Assembly: GCA_023392125.1 (NCBI GenBank)
Contig: JAEVZS010000030.1
Location: 62,001 to 126,000 of the forward strand
Source of the DNA: Bacteroidota bacterium
Lineage (GTDB): Bacteria > Bacteroidota > Bacteroidia > Cytophagales > Cytophagaceae
Length of the DNA stretch: 64,000 nt
Direction of reading: 5' to 3'
Positions within the stretch are counted from its first letter, which is position 1. Each line of letters begins with the position of its first letter. Below the pieces are notes generated by a model, which was given only the letters and a program-made list of their open reading frames with translations, was not told where the DNA came from and ran no database searches. Position numbers and translations under genes: made by a program. Of the stretch, positions 16,435 to 24,982 are shown piece by piece.

Positions 16435-16482
16435 AGGGGAAAGTCGGTTTTTTCTGTACTTTCCCCTGATTTTTTGATTTTA
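16435..16482 (+). terminator. Intrinsic terminator after the LRR gene
   Basis: A 10-bp stem (AGGGGAAAGT with ACTTTCCCCT, 16435-16467) with a 13-base loop, followed by a T-rich run on the plus strand. It separates the LRR gene from valS. Confidence 0.8.
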
Positions 16483-16488
16483 ACCATG

Positions 16489-16496
16489 TACTTTTG
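16489..16496 (+). promoter_or_regulatory. Putative -7 element for valS
   Basis: TACTTTTG matches the Bacteroidota -7 consensus TAnnTTTG and lies 26 bases before the valS start, directly after the upstream terminator. A matching -33 TTG at the right distance was not seen, so this is tentative. Confidence 0.35.
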
Positions 16497-16522
16497 TTGT
16501 CTTTTAAGATCTTAAAATAAGA

Positions 16523-19147
16523 ATGAGCGATATTAATAAAACCTATAATCCTCAGGAAGTTGAGGATAAGTGGTATTCTTTCTGGATGCAGCAGGGTTTC
16601 TTTCATTCGGAGCCTGACCCCGATAAAGAGCCTTTTTCTATTGTAATTCCGCCACCCAATGTGACAGGAGTGCTGCACATGGGGCACATGCTCAATAACA
16701 CCATTCAGGATATTCTGATCCGTAAAGCCCGTATGGAAGGAAAGGAAGCCTGCTGGGTACCGGGTACCGATCATGCGTCAATAGCCACGGAAGCCAAAGT
16801 GGTTGCGATGCTTAAGGAAAAAGGCATTGATAAAAAATCGCTTAGCAGGGAAGAGTTTCTGAAGTATGCATGGGAGTGGAAGGAGAAATACGGAGGAATT
16901 ATCCTGGAGCAACTCAAAAAACTCGGAGCTTCCTGTGACTGGGAACGTACCAAATTTACGATGGATGATGACCTTTCAGAGGCGGTTATTGATGTCTTCA
17001 TTGATTTGTACCGTAAAGGTAAAATCTATCGGGGAGTCCGTATGGTCAACTGGGATCCTCAGGGGAAGACAGCTTTATCGGATGAGGAAGTAAATTATAA
17101 GGAAGTAAGCTCCCGTTTGTACCATGTAGTCTACAGGCTGGCAGACAGTGATGAAACGCTTACTGTTGCAACAACACGTCCTGAAACTATTTTGGGTGAT
17201 ACAGCCATATGTGTCAATCCCGGAGATGAGCGCTATAAGCATATTATAGGCAAAAAAGCGATCGTTCCTTTTGTAAACAGGCAGATACCAATTATCGCGG
17301 ACGAATATGTTGATATGGCTTTTGGTACCGGATGTCTGAAAGTAACCCCCGCTCATGATATCAATGACTACAATCTGGGCATGAAGCACAACCTGGAAGT
17401 GATCGATATTCTGAATGATGACGGAACGCTCAACGAAAAAGCCGGACGCTATATCGGGGAGGATCGCTTTATAGTCAGAAAGAAGATTGCCAAAGATCTT
17501 GAGGCTGAGGGATGGCTGGTAAAGGTAGAAGATATTAAAAATAATGTAGGCTTTTCGGAGCGTACAGATGCGGTTATAGAACCTAAGCTATCGACTCAGT
17601 GGTTCTGTCGGATGGACGAGATGGCAAAGCCTGCTCTGGAAAATGTTCTTGATGACACGATACGCCTGCATCCTGCCAAGTTTAAAAATATGTACCGGGT
17701 ATGGATGGAAAACATCCGGGACTGGTGTATCTCCCGTCAGCTGTGGTGGGGACATCGGATTCCGGCATGGTATAGTCCGGAAGGGGCTTATGTGGTGGCA
17801 AAGACTGCAGATGAAGCGGTTGCAGAATTTGCTTCTTTGGGAAAGACCTATAAAGCAGAAGAATTGCGCCAGGATGAGGATGTGCTGGATACCTGGTTTT
17901 CATCATGGTTGTGGCCGATTTCCGTTTTCAATGGATTTAAGGAGCCACAAGGTAAAGAAATCAATTACTACTATCCGACCAATGATCTGGTAACAGCACC
18001 CGAAATCCTGTTTTTCTGGGTTGCCAGAATGATTATGGCAGGGTATGAATATCGTGGAGAACTGCCGTTCAAAAATGTATATCTGACCGGTATCGTTCGG
18101 GATAAGCAGGGTAGGAAAATGTCTAAATCGCTGGGAAACTCTCCGGATCCTATTGAGCTTATAGAAAAGTATGGAGCGGATGGAGTGCGAGTTGGTATGT
18201 TGTTTAGCAGCCCGGCAGGTAATGATCTGCTTTTTGATGAAAAGCTCTGTGAGCAAGGGAGAAATTTTTCTAATAAGATATGGAATGCTTTCCGTCTGAT
18301 CAAAGGCTGGAAAGTTGATAATAACCTTTCCGGTAAAGCCAATGAAGTAGCAGTCGCCTGGATCAACGCCCGGTTCAACGAAGCGTTGTTTGAACTGGAA
18401 GAAGCATTTAGCAAATTCAGATTGTCTGATGCGCTGCATGTGGTTTATAAGCTGGTTTGGGATGATTTCTGCTCCTGGTATCTGGAGATGATTAAGCCTG
18501 ATTATGAAAAGCCAATTGATCCTCAGACGCTCGAAGCCACCATTGAGATCTTTGAAAAGCTACTCAGAGTTGTTCATCCGTTCATGCCGTTCATTTCAGA
18601 AGAGTTGTGGCATCAGATCAAAGAGCGTAATGAGAAAGATTGTATAATTGTAGCTGAGTGGCCCAGAATAAGTCATTTTGATAAGGAGTTTCTGCAAAAC
18701 GCCGAAATCGCAAGGGAAGTTATTATTAGTGTCCGTAATATCCGAAACAGCAAGCAGATTGCCAAATCCACACTACTGAGCTTGCTGGTGAAAACCGAAA
18801 ACCAGTTATTGTACAAGACCTTCGGACGTATTATCGAAAAACTGGCTGGTCTTGAAGAACTGGCATTCTGTTCTGAAAAACCGGAGGGAGTAGCTTCTTT
18901 TGTGGTAAAAGCGGATGAGCTTTATATTCCTTTGGAAGGTGAAGTGGATCCGGAAGCGGAACGTGAAAGGTTGACCAAGGAACTTGAATATACCAAAGGT
19001 TTTCTGTTGTCGGTGCAGAAGAAACTTTCCAACGAGAAGTTTGTAAGCGGTGCGCCCGAGCAGGTTGTGGAAAATGAGAAAAAGAAGCAAGCTGATGCGG
19101 AAGCCAGAATAAAGGCGCTGGAGGAAAGCCTTGCACAGTTATCCTGA
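16523..19147 (+). CDS. valS: Valyl-tRNA synthetase
   Basis: Charges tRNA-Val with valine. A class I synthetase of 874 residues: the HIGH-type motif HMGH is at residues 52-55 (PPPNVTGVLHMGHMLNN) and KMSKS at 532-536 (GRKMSKSLGNSPDP). The editing domain between them shows TTRPETILGDTA and GTGCLKVTPAHD. The tRNA-binding anticodon domain follows (about 620-780), and a C-terminal coiled coil (about 805-874, ERERLTKELEYTKGFL) is typical of ValS. Monocistronic, with its own putative promoter. Confidence 0.97.
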   Translation: MSDINKTYNPQEVEDKWYSFWMQQGFFHSEPDPDKEPFSIVIPPPNVTGVLHMGHMLNNTIQDILIRKARMEGKEACWVPGTDHASIATEAKVVAMLKEKGIDKKSLSREEFLKYAWEWKEKYGGIILEQLKKLGASCDWERTKFTMDDDLSEAVIDVFIDLYRKGKIYRGVRMVNWDPQGKTALSDEEVNYKEVSSRLYHVVYRLADSDETLTVATTRPETILGDTAICVNPGDERYKHIIGKKAIVPFVNRQIPIIADEYVDMAFGTGCLKVTPAHDINDYNLGMKHNLEVIDILNDDGTLNEKAGRYIGEDRFIVRKKIAKDLEAEGWLVKVEDIKNNVGFSERTDAVIEPKLSTQWFCRMDEMAKPALENVLDDTIRLHPAKFKNMYRVWMENIRDWCISRQLWWGHRIPAWYSPEGAYVVAKTADEAVAEFASLGKTYKAEELRQDEDVLDTWFSSWLWPISVFNGFKEPQGKEINYYYPTNDLVTAPEILFFWVARMIMAGYEYRGELPFKNVYLTGIVRDKQGRKMSKSLGNSPDPIELIEKYGADGVRVGMLFSSPAGNDLLFDEKLCEQGRNFSNKIWNAFRLIKGWKVDNNLSGKANEVAVAWINARFNEALFELEEAFSKFRLSDALHVVYKLVWDDFCSWYLEMIKPDYEKPIDPQTLEATIEIFEKLLRVVHPFMPFISEELWHQIKERNEKDCIIVAEWPRISHFDKEFLQNAEIAREVIISVRNIRNSKQIAKSTLLSLLVKTENQLLYKTFGRIIEKLAGLEELAFCSEKPEGVASFVVKADELYIPLEGEVDPEAERERLTKELEYTKGFLLSVQKKLSNEKFVSGAPEQVVENEKKKQADAEARIKALEESLAQLS

Positions 19148-19305
19148 TTTGAGAAAAGTAATAGACTGCATCTTTAGTGGATGTGGTCTATTGCTGTTTT
19201 ATACGCTCCTTCCGGATCATGAGGATAATTTTTGATAATGCAATCAGGGTGATTTTGCTTAAATAATGATGCTGTTTTGAGTTAGACTCTTTTTTGCAAA
19301 GAGCA

Positions 19306-19878
19306 ATGAGTAAAGTCTTTACCGATTTTCTGAAAAGGATTGTACCGTTATCTTCTGAAGAGGAAACCGATATCGCCAGAGCAGTAAAAGTCAGGACCTA
19401 TCCAAAGGGGACTCTGTTGCTTCGTGAAGGTGAAATTTCCCGATGCTATTATTTTGTAATAAGCGGTTGTATACGCCAGTATTATATCGTTGATGAAGAA
19501 GAGAAAACAACGTTTTTTCACATTGAAAACAGTTTTGTGATTTCCTATGACAGTTACATGAAGCAAAATCCCGCTTCTCATTATATTGACTGTCTTGAAG
19601 ACACCACGGTCGCTATTATATATAAAGAGACAGAAGAGGTGATGTTTCATCGTTATCCCAATCTATTGGGTCTTACCAGACTGATTCTGGAAGAAGAGCT
19701 GAGTAACTATCAGGATTTGCTGGCGTCTTATATAGTCAATAAGCCCGAAATGCGATATCGGAAGTTGTTGGCTACCCAACCGGATCTGCTCAATCGCGTT
19801 CCTCAATATTACCTTGCTTCTTATCTGGGCGTTACAGCTGAGTCATTGAGTCGTATTCGTAAAAGAATAATTCCCTGA
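19306..19878 (+). CDS. Crp/Fnr family transcriptional regulator
   Basis: A 190-residue regulator with a cyclic-nucleotide-binding-like barrel (about 20-130: GTLLLREGEISRCYYFVISG) and a C-terminal helix-turn-helix PQYYLASYLGVTAESLSRIR. The ATG at 19306 is preferred over a TTG four codons earlier. Such Bacteroidota Crp-like proteins commonly control a neighbouring gene; here the alpha/beta hydrolase lies 80 bases downstream on the same strand and is the obvious candidate. No conserved cAMP contacts are apparent. Its C-terminal half resembles the regulator at 33314 closely. Confidence 0.82.
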   Translation: MSKVFTDFLKRIVPLSSEEETDIARAVKVRTYPKGTLLLREGEISRCYYFVISGCIRQYYIVDEEEKTTFFHIENSFVISYDSYMKQNPASHYIDCLEDTTVAIIYKETEEVMFHRYPNLLGLTRLILEEELSNYQDLLASYIVNKPEMRYRKLLATQPDLLNRVPQYYLASYLGVTAESLSRIRKRIIP

Positions 19879-19957
19879 AGTATTCTTATCTTTTGTCAAT
19901 TAATGGTTTGTATAAAGTGCTGATTTTTGGATCAGAACTTTATCAAATTATAGCACA

Positions 19958-20827
19958 ATGACTCAAAAGAAAGATGTAAAAAATCCGGTTTTATATACTG
20001 CTCCTGTTTTTGAAGGAATACATTATACAGATGAAGGGCAGGGAACTCCTATACTGTTTCTGCATGGTACACTGACCAATAGTATGACCTGGCGAAAAAT
20101 GATCCCGTTCCTGTCATCAGAATATCGGTGTATCGCTGTCAATCTGCCCTTGGGAGGTCACGCTATTCCACTCAGCAGTCTCAAGGATTATAGTCCGATC
20201 GGCCTGGCTCGTCTGATAGATAAATTACTCGTCTTTCTGGATATTGATAAGATAGTCATAGTAGCCAATGATACCGGAGGTGTTTATGCTCAGGTCTACA
20301 CTGCGCTTTTCCCGGATAAGGTGTCCGGGCTGGTTCTGTCTAATTGTGAAGGGCTGGACGTTTTTCCACCGTTCAAATTCGCTTACCTGAAATACGCTGT
20401 TTGGATTCCCGGATTTACCTACTGTATGGGGAAACTTTTTGCTGTGAAGTCTTTGCCGGATAAAGATTTTTTTATGGGTTTGCTTTCGCATACGCTGACT
20501 TCGGAGGAGTGGATTCAGTATTATCTGTGCCATTTTTCTGAAAATAACCGGATTCGTTCCGACTTTGCAAGCGCTGTCAAAACATGGTCTCCCCGTTATA
20601 CCATGTGGGCAGCAGACCGGTTAAAACTATTTCCTAAGCCGGTGCTCATTGTCTGGGGAGCTGATGACAAAACCCTATTTCCTGCAAAACTGGGTATAAG
20701 GATTTGCGGTGTTTTTTTACAAAGCCGTTTGGTTATGGTCAAGAACGCACGAACTTTTGTACAGGAAGATCAGCCAGAAGTATTCAGTAAAGAAATAAAA
20801 AAGTTTCTGATAGAAAACAGAAAATAA
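19958..20827 (+). CDS. Alpha/beta hydrolase fold protein without the usual catalytic His
   Basis: A 289-residue cytoplasmic protein related to haloalkane dehalogenases and epoxide hydrolases. The oxyanion-hole motif LFLHGTLTNSMTW is present, and the nucleophile elbow reads VANDTGGVYAQ, giving an Asp nucleophile. VLIVWGADDKTLFP supplies the acid region. At the C-terminus, where related enzymes have a catalytic His (a GHF-type motif before QEDxPE), this protein reads KNARTFVQEDQPE, with Thr in the His position. Either another residue serves or the protein is not a standard hydrolase; I believe some Asp-nucleophile relatives also lack this His, but cannot confirm it. It lies downstream of a Crp-like regulator. 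Confidence 0.8.
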   Translation: MTQKKDVKNPVLYTAPVFEGIHYTDEGQGTPILFLHGTLTNSMTWRKMIPFLSSEYRCIAVNLPLGGHAIPLSSLKDYSPIGLARLIDKLLVFLDIDKIVIVANDTGGVYAQVYTALFPDKVSGLVLSNCEGLDVFPPFKFAYLKYAVWIPGFTYCMGKLFAVKSLPDKDFFMGLLSHTLTSEEWIQYYLCHFSENNRIRSDFASAVKTWSPRYTMWAADRLKLFPKPVLIVWGADDKTLFPAKLGIRICGVFLQSRLVMVKNARTFVQEDQPEVFSKEIKKFLIENRK

Positions 20828-20846
20828 GAAAATATCCGGTTGGATG

Positions 20847-20896
20847 ATTGAATAAAAACAGCTACTATCAGGCCTGCTGACCCGGTAGTAGCTGTT
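20847..20896 (-). terminator. Terminator of the collar-PBP-T9SS operon
   Basis: An 11-bp stem (AACAGCTACTA with TAGTAGCTGTT, 20857-20896) around an 18-base loop that can fold further. On the minus strand it is followed by TTTTATT. It sits 18 bases after the last gene of the operon and between two convergent genes. Confidence 0.75.
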
Positions 20897-20913
20897 GATA
20901 TCGGATGATGGTA

Positions 20914-23025
20914 TTATTTTACCAGTATTTTCTGAATATGGTGTTCCTGACTGCTGATTACATGAAGCAAGTATACTCCTGCTGACAAATGGTTGATGTC
21001 ATACAGATATTCTTTTACATCAGTTACACTCAAAGTCTCGATGAGTTGGCCGGAAAGCGTATGCCACTGAATTTCCACCGGACCACTGTTATTGAACAAA
21101 TGAATCGTTATATTGTTCCTTGCAGGATTGGGATGTACATTCATGCCAGCCTGAAACTGACTGTCAAATGATGTGATCAGTTCAACAGTAACTGTAAAAG
21201 AACAGGTAGCAATGTTACCGGACACGTCACTCGCGGTATATGTCTCTGTAGTAGTGCCTGCCGGAAAGGTAGCTCCGATGCCCAGGCCTTCAGAGAGTTC
21301 TATTGTTGGATTGTCCGTGCAATTATCACTGGCAGCCGGTTCCTCATATACATAATTGGCATCGAAGGTAACAATGTCTTCAGGACAGGAGATAAAAACC
21401 GGTTCTTCTGTATCTGTAGCTGTTAGAGTGACTGGTTGACTGGTAATTGTATGCGGGCAGTTGCTGTTTACAATCACCCTGTATAAATATCCATTCATAC
21501 CGGCACTAGCTTCTGATATGGTCAGTGAGTTTGTAGTTACACCCGAATAAAGAGTACTTTCTGTGAGATTTTCAAATTCTGAGCCGGTATTTACCTGCCA
21601 TTGATACGAAGATGCGTTTGCTACCTCTGTAGTAAAAGAAACTTCCTCATCCGGGCAGGTACTTTGGTTTGTCGGGGGAGTGGTGACAGTAGCAGCGGGA
21701 GCAACTCCCACAGTTACAGTGACAGGTGCACCGGTGCAATTATTAAGAGTTGGGGTAATTACATAGCTTATCACACCTTCTCCCTGCAGGGCCTGTGCAA
21801 TTGTATTGCCTTCTCCGCTGGAGCCACCAGATACAGATCCTTCGGTAACAGAATGAGTCCAGGTAAAGGATGTTCCCTGAAGATCGGCGCTTAATGCGAT
21901 GCTGGTTTCACTGCTGCTGCATATAACAGCATTTTCGGGTTGAGCAGCAGCTGTTGGAAGTTGCAGTACAGTAAGTCTTGCGTTATTGGATGTAGCAGCT
22001 GGTGTGACGGCGCCTGATGCAATACAACGGTACAGATTATTATTCAGAGATACCGTAGCTTCTGTAATGGTTAACGTTGCCGTGGATACTTCGGAGTACA
22101 AACCGTCATTATTCAGATTTTCGAAGCTCATTCCGTTGTTGGTGCTTACCTGCCACTGATAGGTGGTGGCGCCGGTAGCGGTTACGGAGAATGTTGTGTT
22201 ACCGCCCTGGCAGATTGTGCTGCCGGAAGGATGACCGGTGATAGCCGGTGCAGACAGAGCTTCAAAAGAAGAGGTGTTGTACTGCTGCACGCCGCCCGGG
22301 TTCGTGTACAGTGTCCAGTTTGTAATATTGGCCACTGCTGCTTTTAATTGCATAATGGTCAGATTGCTGCGTGGACCGGTGTAGGCGGCTCCTACGGCAC
22401 CGTTAGCAAAATATAGCGCATTGGAGGATGGTAGATCCGAAGGGCGGTAAGATCTGTTGGAGCTTACTGTGCCATCGGTAAGCCAGCCGGTATAGGTGCC
22501 GAGGCCTTGGAAGCCGATTCCGTCTATCAGTGTACCGAAAAAGGTACCAGCAGCATTGTTGCTTACGGTATAGGAGCCCTGAAAGGCAAAAATCTGATCG
22601 CCGGTATTGGTTAGGGAAATAGCTGCTGTTATCGCGCCGTCAGCGTTGTATACAGCTACCGAACCATGACTTGTAATGGTTGAGAGAGAGCTACTGCCAT
22701 TGGCTTCAATTACAATAACAGTACCTGCTGCGATAGCTGATGTTGCTGTCCAGTGTATGGTTTGTTCCAGCTCTCTGATATTGCCGGAGGTATTGGAGTG
22801 CGCGGAACTGTTGAATCCGTTGTCTGTAAACCGTATCTGTGTGCCTGCCTCTAGCGGTACCCAGGTTACAAAGGCAAAACCGTCGCGATAATCGAGCGCG
22901 GAATTGAATCCAATAATTGAAATATCGCCTGTGCTTAATGTGGTTTGTGCCGATCCGTAAAGTGATGTCAGAAAGATCAGGCAAAAAGTAAACAACGTTT
23001 TGGAAAAGGTATATAGGTCTTTCAT
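20914..23025 (-). CDS. T9SS-sorted surface protein with Ig-like and HYR domains
   Basis: A 703-residue secreted protein. A signal peptide (about 1-27, ending YGSAQ) is followed by a beta domain (28-250) with STGDISIIGFNSALDYRDGF and IRFTDNGF, like the N-terminal domain of some cyanobacterial and Bacteroidota exoproteins. Then come two Ig-like domains with the YQWQVSTNNG pattern (about 262-350 and 445-535), a PKD-like domain between them, and an HYR domain (about 540-620: FISCPEDIVTFDA, SDNCTDNPT). The last 75 residues form a type A T9SS sorting domain (NVHPNPARNNITIHL to IQKILVK). It is the last gene of an operon with the PBP-like and tail-collar genes, 36 bases from the former. Probably surface-attached or released; binding role inferred. 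Confidence 0.85.
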   Translation of the reverse strand: MKDLYTFSKTLFTFCLIFLTSLYGSAQTTLSTGDISIIGFNSALDYRDGFAFVTWVPLEAGTQIRFTDNGFNSSAHSNTSGNIRELEQTIHWTATSAIAAGTVIVIEANGSSSLSTITSHGSVAVYNADGAITAAISLTNTGDQIFAFQGSYTVSNNAAGTFFGTLIDGIGFQGLGTYTGWLTDGTVSSNRSYRPSDLPSSNALYFANGAVGAAYTGPRSNLTIMQLKAAVANITNWTLYTNPGGVQQYNTSSFEALSAPAITGHPSGSTICQGGNTTFSVTATGATTYQWQVSTNNGMSFENLNNDGLYSEVSTATLTITEATVSLNNNLYRCIASGAVTPAATSNNARLTVLQLPTAAAQPENAVICSSSETSIALSADLQGTSFTWTHSVTEGSVSGGSSGEGNTIAQALQGEGVISYVITPTLNNCTGAPVTVTVGVAPAATVTTPPTNQSTCPDEEVSFTTEVANASSYQWQVNTGSEFENLTESTLYSGVTTNSLTISEASAGMNGYLYRVIVNSNCPHTITSQPVTLTATDTEEPVFISCPEDIVTFDANYVYEEPAASDNCTDNPTIELSEGLGIGATFPAGTTTETYTASDVSGNIATCSFTVTVELITSFDSQFQAGMNVHPNPARNNITIHLFNNSGPVEIQWHTLSGQLIETLSVTDVKEYLYDINHLSAGVYLLHVISSQEHHIQKILVK

Positions 23026-23061
23026 AATTTTATGATTAGTTACGTGTTGTGTGCGTCAAAC

Positions 23062-24219
23062 TTAAATGCATAGGTAAGTGTTTGTCCATTTGGAAAAAAC
23101 TCCGTTGGGAGTTTCATTTGTGAAGGCAGATTTTTCAGATTCGCAGGGATAATCACCGATTAATTGCAGCTGACAGTTGCCGGTATCCGGGTTTTTGACA
23201 ATTTCTGTCTGGTAAACCGGACTAAAGAAAATACGGGAATCCTTGTGCAGCCGGAGAGCTCCTCTGGGAGAATGCAGTTCTATGGATTCTGTTTTTTCCA
23301 GAATTTCATCGGTTCTTTTAGGTGTTTCCGGGTTATGTGCTAACTGATTTATCAGTAATCCGCTTTCCCAGCCCAATAAAGTGAAAATAGTGGGCGTAGT
23401 TGCATACTGTTGCCCGATGGTATTGATGAACTGATGATTCATGTCGTTATCAAGTGACCGGCACCAGGCGGTACATCCTTTGATTCCATCAAATGGATAG
23501 GGTACAGTGTCGAGCCAGCTTTCTTCAAGCATAAAAGTTGATACATAAAGGGGCACTTGCCGGCAGATACTGGTCTGTGCATACCTGCCCAGAAAGACTT
23601 CACCTGCTTCTGCCGAAAACTGAGCCAGTATAGCCTCTGGTTGGTGATGTTCAAAGGCATATACAAGGTCGCTTGTCTGGTACTCATTTCGATGAAAAGG
23701 AACAATTGAATGAAAGTATATAGTACCGCCTTCGTGCTCATAACCTTTCAGGTATGAATATGTTTGCAGGTATCCCCCTTCGTAAAAAGACGATGCAAAA
23801 AAAGCCCGTTTATTTCCGGCTTTTGCGGCCAGGGTACCTGTGACATAATTATTGAAAGCAGTTTGCAGTGAAATAGTAAAGCGGTATGGGCTTCCGTTGT
23901 TCCAGGTCAAAGGGACATGAGCTCCCGGGTCCAGTACAATCAGAATCCGCTTTTGCTGTCTGAATAACATATCCAGTTTTGTAGCTTCACTATGATCCAG
24001 AAAGGCCAGTACAATCCATGACTCCTGTAGCAGAAGTTTTTCGGCTTTGTTGTATATCTCGTTGGAGTCTCCGCCGGTACCAATATTTTCATACAGGAGT
24101 TCATAGGAAAAATGCTGAACGGAATCCAGCTGTGCTTTTAATCCGTTCAGCAGATCAAATCCAATCGAGGGATATAGAGAAGATTTGGGTAATAAAATCC
24201 CTATCTTGATTACAGTCAT
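23062..24219 (-). CDS. Type 1 periplasmic-binding-fold protein lacking a signal peptide
   Basis: A 385-residue protein resembling the substrate-binding component of branched-chain amino-acid (LivJ-type) ABC transporters: KIGILLPKSSLYPSIGFDLLNGL matches the first strand and helix, EKLLLQESWIVLAFLDHSEA the second lobe hinge, and FFASSFYEGGYLQTYSYLKG the ligand cleft region. Unlike transporter binding proteins it starts directly with the fold and has no signal peptide or lipobox; no upstream in-frame extension supplies one. No permease or ATPase is nearby. It lies between a tail-collar gene (42-base gap) and a T9SS protein gene (36-base gap). A cytoplasmic sensor, or a protein exported in another way, is possible. 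Confidence 0.72.
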   Translation of the reverse strand: MTVIKIGILLPKSSLYPSIGFDLLNGLKAQLDSVQHFSYELLYENIGTGGDSNEIYNKAEKLLLQESWIVLAFLDHSEATKLDMLFRQQKRILIVLDPGAHVPLTWNNGSPYRFTISLQTAFNNYVTGTLAAKAGNKRAFFASSFYEGGYLQTYSYLKGYEHEGGTIYFHSIVPFHRNEYQTSDLVYAFEHHQPEAILAQFSAEAGEVFLGRYAQTSICRQVPLYVSTFMLEESWLDTVPYPFDGIKGCTAWCRSLDNDMNHQFINTIGQQYATTPTIFTLLGWESGLLINQLAHNPETPKRTDEILEKTESIELHSPRGALRLHKDSRIFFSPVYQTEIVKNPDTGNCQLQLIGDYPCESEKSAFTNETPNGVFSKWTNTYLCI

Positions 24220-24261
24220 AATTGCAATCAGGCTATATGGCTCTGAAAATTGACCGGCAGA

Positions 24262-24807
24262 CTAGCTACGGGAAGGGAACAGCCCTTCGAGGCAGATGAT
24301 GTAATTCATTGCCAGCGTAGGCTGCATGATGCTTACAGGTAAGCCGTTACCAGTTACTCCGGTAGTCAGATCCACAGAAAGATTGCCTGAGTAAGCGCCC
24401 GAGCTTGGCGAAGTATTGTAGTTATTGCTTGCAGTGGGAGCAAGATACGCCTCTTCCGGATTGTCCGTAGCTGATGAATCAGCATTGACCGGTAATTTTA
24501 CGGTGCCGGATACTGCGTGATTGTGTGGTGGTATATTGCCGGTTGTGAGTGTCACATTTTCTGTTCCGGATACCTGTCCCAGTGCATAATTGCTTAGTCC
24601 GGGGCCTTGGCCATAACCAATAGGCGTTCTGCCTCTCAGATCGGGAAGAGCAAAGGTAGTTTGTCCGTTGCCGCCATAAGTAGTTCCTAAAAGAGAGAAT
24701 AAAGCCGTATTCTGAGCGATGGATAATAGCTGTCCCTGACACATTGCCCAGCCTTTTGGCGCAAAGTTTCCACCAAAAATCTTGATAATTGCTAGATATT
24801 CGTCCAT
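24262..24807 (-). CDS. Phage tail collar domain protein (MdpB-like)
   Basis: A 181-residue protein beginning with a Phage Tail Collar domain (about residues 6-62): FGGNFAPKGWAMCQGQ, then LFSLLGTTYGGNGQTTFALP and DLRGRTPIGYGQGPG. This is the signature of bacterial microcystin-dependent protein (MdpB) relatives. The middle has IPPHNHAVSG, with the His pair typical of the family. The C-terminal part, ending MQPTLAMNYIICLEGLFPSRS, is also family-like. There is no signal peptide and no phage structural genes around it. It is the first gene of an operon with a PBP-like protein and a T9SS protein. The function of chromosomal family members is not established. Confidence 0.85.
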   Translation of the reverse strand: MDEYLAIIKIFGGNFAPKGWAMCQGQLLSIAQNTALFSLLGTTYGGNGQTTFALPDLRGRTPIGYGQGPGLSNYALGQVSGTENVTLTTGNIPPHNHAVSGTVKLPVNADSSATDNPEEAYLAPTASNNYNTSPSSGAYSGNLSVDLTTGVTGNGLPVSIMQPTLAMNYIICLEGLFPSRS

Positions 24808-24982
24808 AAATTAAAAGTAGTTGTTAGGTTAAATAAAAATGAAAACTTAAAAATATTGATTTGAGAGGAGTATAGCTTACATCTCAAAAGTGAATCAAAT
24901 ATAGTCAGGGAATTTAATTTTCAAAATATATTGATAAAAAGAAGTTTGTGTATAAGGTGTTTAGGGTGTATGCCATAGTGGG

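Noticed and set aside
24262..24807. Prophage or tailocin
   Set aside because: Only a single tail-collar gene is present, without sheath, tube, baseplate, capsid or integrase genes.
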